Assembly (NCBI GenBank): GCA_024635465.1
Contig: JAGXIS010000052.1
Span: forward strand, 1 to 20,098
Reading direction: 5' to 3'
Length of the DNA: 20,098 nucleotides
From: Bacteroidota bacterium
Lineage (GTDB): Bacteria; Bacteroidota; Rhodothermia; Balneolales; Balneolaceae
Below, in pieces: positions 16,235 through 20,098 of this stretch. Each line of letters starts with the position of its first letter. Position 1 is the first letter of the stretch. The position numbers were made by a program, and so were the translations under genes. The notes under the pieces were generated by a model. The model saw nothing but the letters and a program-made list of their open reading frames with translations. It searched no databases and had not been told where the DNA came from.

Positions 16235-16268
16235 AAAAGCTCTGCATCCATGGATGCAGGGCTTTTTT
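16235..16268 (+). terminator. Rho-independent terminator of the susCD operon
   Basis: AAAAGCTCTGCATC and GATGCAGGGCTTTT form a stem of about 14 pairs with one G-T wobble, around a CATG loop, and the right arm runs into TTTTTT. It starts 33 bases after the SusD stop. It is the clearest intrinsic terminator in the window. Confidence 0.85.
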
Positions 16269-16393
16269 ATTTAATTTTACGATATGGGAGGGTATTTTAT
16301 CATTGCGAAATAGTCTTACTATTATTCTGAGATCAGATATTAAGATTTTAAATGGCAAAAATGATCAATCCAGAGGTGTTATTTTATAGCTAC

Positions 16394-16406
16394 TGTAATT
16401 ATTACA
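16394..16406. promoter_or_regulatory. 13-bp palindrome, possible operator for the lipoprotein-receptor operon
   Basis: TGTAATTATTACA is a perfect palindrome about its central base, 77 bases before the lipoprotein start. The flanks AGCTA and AGCTAG add partial symmetry. It may bind a dimeric regulator; AT-rich palindromes also arise by chance. Confidence 0.35.
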
Positions 16407-16482
16407 AGCTAGTGAGATAACAGATTTAGATACCTGTCGCAAAAAACGTCCAAATTAATTCCCTATAATTGTTGAAAAAAAT

Positions 16483-16977
16483 ATGTTAACACATTCAATC
16501 AGGCATATCTTCGGATGTATTGCAGTAAGCAGTTTAGTACTTTTTTCCGGGTGTCTACAACCCGAGCAGAGTTATGATGCAGTTGAAATCGACTTTTTAA
16601 ATGTAAGAACCCTGGAAGAGGGTGATTGGATTGAAATTGATGGAGTAAGATTCAATCATGTGAAAGCTTTTGAAGAGATAGATGAACAATTATTTGCACT
16701 GCCGGCATCAAGAATAACTAAAGGAGCAGAAAATAGAAGAACAGATTTTACTGAACCATTTCCATCTTTAAATATCGGTTACTTACTTACCATATACTTG
16801 CACAACATTAATAAAGAGGACCATTTGGTGGTGGATCACGATCATACGTATATAATTATAAATCCGGATTTAATGCACTCTGTAGGTAAACTTCAATTTA
16901 TGCGTACAGACTCTACAAAAGTTCAAATAAAAACATCTACAGATTATCCTGCTCAAATTCGGTCTATTCAATTGTGA
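16483..16977 (+). CDS. Small lipoprotein of unknown function, coupled to a TonB-dependent receptor
   Basis: I do not recognise the family of this 164-residue protein. It has a clear lipoprotein signal (residues 1-23; LVLFSGC makes C24 the acylated residue) and a predicted mature part of about 140 residues with alternating beta-type segments. An acidic, His-bearing patch HLVVDHDH (H114, D118, H119, D120, H121) could bind a metal ion, and the mature part is otherwise acidic near its start (EEGDWIEIDG). Its stop overlaps the GTG start of the next gene as GTGA, so the two proteins are translationally coupled and probably work together at the outer membrane. The lipoprotein may take the place that SusD holds for SusC. 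Upstream lies the susCD terminator, so this is a separate transcription unit. Ligand-binding, metal-binding and assembly roles all remain open. Confidence 0.75.
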   Translation: MLTHSIRHIFGCIAVSSLVLFSGCLQPEQSYDAVEIDFLNVRTLEEGDWIEIDGVRFNHVKAFEEIDEQLFALPASRITKGAENRRTDFTEPFPSLNIGYLLTIYLHNINKEDHLVVDHDHTYIIINPDLMHSVGKLQFMRTDSTKVQIKTSTDYPAQIRSIQL

Positions 16978-19868
16978 AAAAACTTATTTTTTTTCTTTTA
17001 TTTACTTTTAATATTACTCTTGTATTTGCTCAAAACAGCTCCGTTCAAATTTCCGGGACAGTTTATAATGATTTGAATGGAAATGAGATTGAGGATGTTT
17101 CGATCCAGGTATTGCCTGTTGAGAACCCACACCTTGATGAGAGAAATATCGGAATTTCAACAAACCGCGATGGTACCTTTCGATTCACCTTTAATTACAC
17201 TTATCCTTTCAGGCTTCGTTTCAGCCATATATCATTTGCGTCACAGGACATTATCATCAATAATGCTGAGGAAGGGCAGGGAATGGATATAAATTTGAAT
17301 CCAACAAGTATATCTGCCGGAGATGTCGTTGTTGTTGCAGATATGGTATCAAAAGAGGAGTTATCAGAAACACGAACTACGTATAAAATCAGTACAGTTG
17401 ATGTTCAACAGTTAGCTTCATTTGATGTTTTTGACTTGGTTTCTACCATGGGTGAGGTGGATGTGGCCACCCAAAGTATGACGATGCAGTCTGTAAATAC
17501 CAGGGGCTTTAATTCCAGCGCCAACAAACGATTTCTACAGCTTACGGATGGCACCGACAACCGTGCACCCGGCTTAAATTTTCCGGTAGGAAACCTAATG
17601 GGCCTCATTGATCTGGACGTGTCATCTGTGGAAATAATGCCGGGACCTTCATCAACAAAATATGGATCAAGTGCTCTGAATGGAGTCATCCTTATGACAA
17701 GTCACGACCCATTTCTTACCCAGGGATTTTCAACGGAAGTGAAAGCCGGTGTAAATAGTTTAGACCTTGGCGGTAAGACTTATTACGCTGTTGAGGGAAA
17801 TTCAATGTATGATGTCCAAGCGCGTTACGCGAAAGCATTTTCTGAAAAATTTGCTTTTAAAATAACTGGCAGTTTAACCAGTGGCACAGACTGGAAGGCA
17901 AATAATTATGATAATATCGGAAACGGCAGAATCCATGATCTACGAAGAGATCAGGCCGGATATAACGGTGTAAATATTTATGGAGATGAAAACTTTGTTT
18001 ATGAAGAGGTATATATTGATAGCGATTTAATTGAGGTACTGCCGCCGGGGGTTTTACTTCTCCCCGACGCCGATTTTGGGCCGGTCACCCGTACAGGGTA
18101 TGAAGAGAGCAACCTCGTGGATTACGATGTTTCGACAGCCAAATTTGCAGTGTCTATTCAATACAAATTCAATGACTCTTACAAAATTAAACTGGATGGA
18201 AAATACGGCTCTACCCATTCACTTTATACAGGAGACAGTAGAATTCGTCTGGACGGTTTCCAAATGTACCAGGCTATTGCTCAATTTGAACTGGATAAAC
18301 TGAATATAAGAGCATACTCAACCTGGCAAAACTCAGGAGATTCATTCGATGTATCCTATCTGGCTCACAGGCTATTACAGGAAGCCAAACCGGATGAGGA
18401 TTGGTACAGAGATTTTCGAATTGCATTTCAACAGGGACTTCCTGTTTATGGAGTCCGAAAAGGGGATCTGGAAAGGGCCAGGAGATTTGCAGATAGCGGA
18501 GTGACCTTATTAGCAGACAGAAGTGCTCTTTCCCGTTTTGAACCCGGAACACCTGAATTTGATGAAAAAGTAGATCAACTGAAAGGAACTGTTAACGAAG
18601 ACGGAGTAGCTTTTCAGGACAATTCGAGCCTATATCATATAGAATCAACTTATGAATTATCGGACCTTGTGCCTGAAACATCCATGCAAGCAGGTGGGAA
18701 TTTCAGGTTTTATGATCTGGAATCATATGGCACCATATTTCCCGATACAACATCAAATAATATAACTAATTATGAATTTGGTGGATATATAACCGCTGAA
18801 AACCGGATTTTCAATGAACAGTTACGCATTAGTTCCGCTCTCCGATTTGATAAAAATGAGAATTTTAAACCGCGTATCAGTCCACAGGTATCTTTGAATT
18901 ATAATTTGAATGATACCCACTATTTTACCTTCTCATATCAGCATGGATTTCGTTATCCCGGAGTCAGAGAACAATTTATAAACAACGATCTTGGGAATGC
19001 CCGTTTGATTGGAGGATTGTCCGAAAATGTGGGTCAATATAATTTGCAGGAAAATGCCATAAATCTTGATGCCGTAGATGCATTTAATGAGGCTGTAACA
19101 AATGATCTCAATCAAACCATAGACAGCGCGGTACCTTACAACAGAACCCAGGCAGTATGGAAGAATCTCTCTATTCTGGAATCGGGTATTGTTAGCCAGA
19201 ATCAACTGTTGGGAATTCGGCCGGAAGTTGTAAATACACTAGAGACAGGCTACAGACATCTGTTTACGCCACAATTTTATATTGATCTGAGCTACTATGT
19301 AAGTTTTTATCATGATTTTATTGGTGTTACAAGAGTCGTTAAACCAAGAACCAGTCCCTCGCAAGACCTTTTTGTGGCTGCGGGCCAAATCAATAACACA
19401 CTGGAAAGCGACAGGTATTACATATATAGTAATGCTGCTGATCAATTGATAGTACAGGGAGCATCCTTTAATATCGATTATTCCTCAGGGGGATTTATGG
19501 CAAGTTTAAACGGTTCGTACGCCAAACTGATACAAAGTTCGAATGATCCGATAACACCGGGATTTAATACGCCGCCTTTTAAAATGAATTTTGAATGGGG
19601 CCACCGATCCATCACGCCTAATGTGGGTTTTAAAATGGTGTATAGGTACCGAACGAAATTCTTCTGGGAAAGTTCATTCATAGATGGACCTATTGATAGT
19701 TATGGACACTTCGACTTTCAAGTAAATGCACGTATTCCATCACTGAATAGCTCACTGAAATTTGGTATTACCAATTTTGGTGTTGGAGAGTATTATAATA
19801 TTTATGGCGGACCATCTATTGGTAGTATTCTGTTTGCCACATATTCTTTTAATCCGAGAAGTTTTTAA
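16974..19868 (+). CDS. TonB-dependent receptor with CarboxypepD_reg-like domain (non-SusC type)
   Basis: This 964-residue outer-membrane receptor starts with GTG, fixed by the GTGA overlap with the lipoprotein gene. Residues 1-19 are a signal peptide (VFA before QN). A CarboxypepD_reg-like beta domain spans about 24-108 (QISGTVYNDLNGNEIEDVSI). The plug covers about 130-245, with VNTRGFNSSANKRFLQLTDG (174-193) and IMPGPSSTKYGSSALNGVIL (221-240), matching the usual GPxSxxYGxxAxNGVI motif. The rest is a beta-barrel with many Tyr/Phe-rich strands, ending in LFATYSFNPRSF with a terminal Phe. It lacks the SusC VVVGYGTQ-type signature and has no SusD next to it; the preceding small lipoprotein is the only partner in view. 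Ligand unknown: metal complex, peptide and oligosaccharide are all possible. Sequence and length are typical, with no sign of truncation. Confidence 0.92.
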   Translation: MKKLIFFLLFTFNITLVFAQNSSVQISGTVYNDLNGNEIEDVSIQVLPVENPHLDERNIGISTNRDGTFRFTFNYTYPFRLRFSHISFASQDIIINNAEEGQGMDINLNPTSISAGDVVVVADMVSKEELSETRTTYKISTVDVQQLASFDVFDLVSTMGEVDVATQSMTMQSVNTRGFNSSANKRFLQLTDGTDNRAPGLNFPVGNLMGLIDLDVSSVEIMPGPSSTKYGSSALNGVILMTSHDPFLTQGFSTEVKAGVNSLDLGGKTYYAVEGNSMYDVQARYAKAFSEKFAFKITGSLTSGTDWKANNYDNIGNGRIHDLRRDQAGYNGVNIYGDENFVYEEVYIDSDLIEVLPPGVLLLPDADFGPVTRTGYEESNLVDYDVSTAKFAVSIQYKFNDSYKIKLDGKYGSTHSLYTGDSRIRLDGFQMYQAIAQFELDKLNIRAYSTWQNSGDSFDVSYLAHRLLQEAKPDEDWYRDFRIAFQQGLPVYGVRKGDLERARRFADSGVTLLADRSALSRFEPGTPEFDEKVDQLKGTVNEDGVAFQDNSSLYHIESTYELSDLVPETSMQAGGNFRFYDLESYGTIFPDTTSNNITNYEFGGYITAENRIFNEQLRISSALRFDKNENFKPRISPQVSLNYNLNDTHYFTFSYQHGFRYPGVREQFINNDLGNARLIGGLSENVGQYNLQENAINLDAVDAFNEAVTNDLNQTIDSAVPYNRTQAVWKNLSILESGIVSQNQLLGIRPEVVNTLETGYRHLFTPQFYIDLSYYVSFYHDFIGVTRVVKPRTSPSQDLFVAAGQINNTLESDRYYIYSNAADQLIVQGASFNIDYSSGGFMASLNGSYAKLIQSSNDPITPGFNTPPFKMNFEWGHRSITPNVGFKMVYRYRTKFFWESSFIDGPIDSYGHFDFQVNARIPSLNSSLKFGITNFGVGEYYNIYGGPSIGSILFATYSFNPRSF

Positions 19869-19877
19869 TCAATAACT

Positions 19878-20062
19878 ATGAAGAAATGCATTAAATATGT
19901 TGTTTTTATACTACCTCTGCTATTGTTTGCAGACTTGAAGGAAGATGGATGACAAGTGAAAATGCTATTTTTGAAACCAAAACCAGACCTTCATCAAAGA
20001 ATTTTATCATCGGGGTATCGCTATCTGTCAGATTTTCGGAGGATTTCACGATTGAAGACTAA
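19878..20062 (+). pseudogene. Possible frameshifted remnant of a small exported outer-membrane protein
   Basis: An ATG at 19878, 9 bases after the receptor stop, opens a 24-codon frame that looks like a signal peptide (MKKCIKYVVFILPLLLFAD) and then hits a stop at 19950-19952. From about 19931 another frame stays open to a stop at 20060-20062 and ends with FIIGVSLSVRF, which resembles a closing outer-membrane beta-strand. The two pieces would join after a frame change of two bases. This could be a decayed gene, or chance reading of spacer DNA. An ATG at 20083 may start the next gene but only 16 bases of it are visible. Confidence 0.3.
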
Positions 20063-20098
20063 CTAATTGAAGAAAGCATTTTATGGCCAGTTGTAAAC

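Overview
The window looks like a moderately AT-rich chromosome segment from a Gram-negative member of the Bacteroidota/Balneolota group, most likely a Balneolaceae-type marine or halophilic bacterium. That placement is inferred from three things: a SusC/SusD outer-membrane pair plus a second CarboxypepD_reg-type TonB-dependent receptor, weak or absent Shine-Dalgarno sequences at most starts, and dispersed palindromic intergenic repeats. No rRNA, tRNA, transposase, CRISPR array or phage gene was recognised.

Layout. (1) Positions 1-879 hold the C-terminal part of a P1B-type heavy-metal ATPase whose TM8 motif (HEGST) points to subgroup P1B-4. It converges with a secreted metal-dependent amidohydrolase (887-2254, minus). 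(2) Upstream of the amidohydrolase, on the same strand, is a membrane-bound HisKA_2/HWE-like sensor histidine kinase (2388-4010, minus) with no response regulator in view. (3) Divergent from the kinase, positions 4248-10942 form a co-oriented block: sodium:solute symporter, GNAT acetyltransferase, alanine/ornithine-racemase-family PLP enzyme, signal-less M23 metallopeptidase-like protein, M20D amidohydrolase and an alanine-racemase-family protein. Gene joints are very tight (1-bp gap, ATGA overlap), except where two repeat-rich spacers interrupt the block (6145-6409 and 8101-8572). (4) After a 361-bp non-coding region comes a SusC/SusD pair (11316-16202) closed by a strong intrinsic terminator. 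(5) A small His/Asp-containing lipoprotein overlaps a second TonB-dependent receptor by 4 bp (16483-19868). The window ends in a possible broken small outer-membrane gene.

The central block reads best as an amino-acid or peptide processing locus: inner-membrane uptake, an acetyltransferase, two different fold-type III racemases, an amidase and a peptidase-fold protein, followed by a RagAB-like outer-membrane importer. I propose, as inference only, salvage or metabolism of D-amino-acid-containing peptides or N-acylated amino acids. The odd feature is a cytoplasmic-looking M23 domain translationally coupled to a racemase.

The other notable material is repetitive DNA. A 180-bp unit is repeated 2.4 times between the M23 and M20D genes, and a 105-bp nested palindrome lies upstream of the racemase. 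Both spacers carry small CCCGA...TCGGG hairpins that look like cassettes inserted into larger palindromes.
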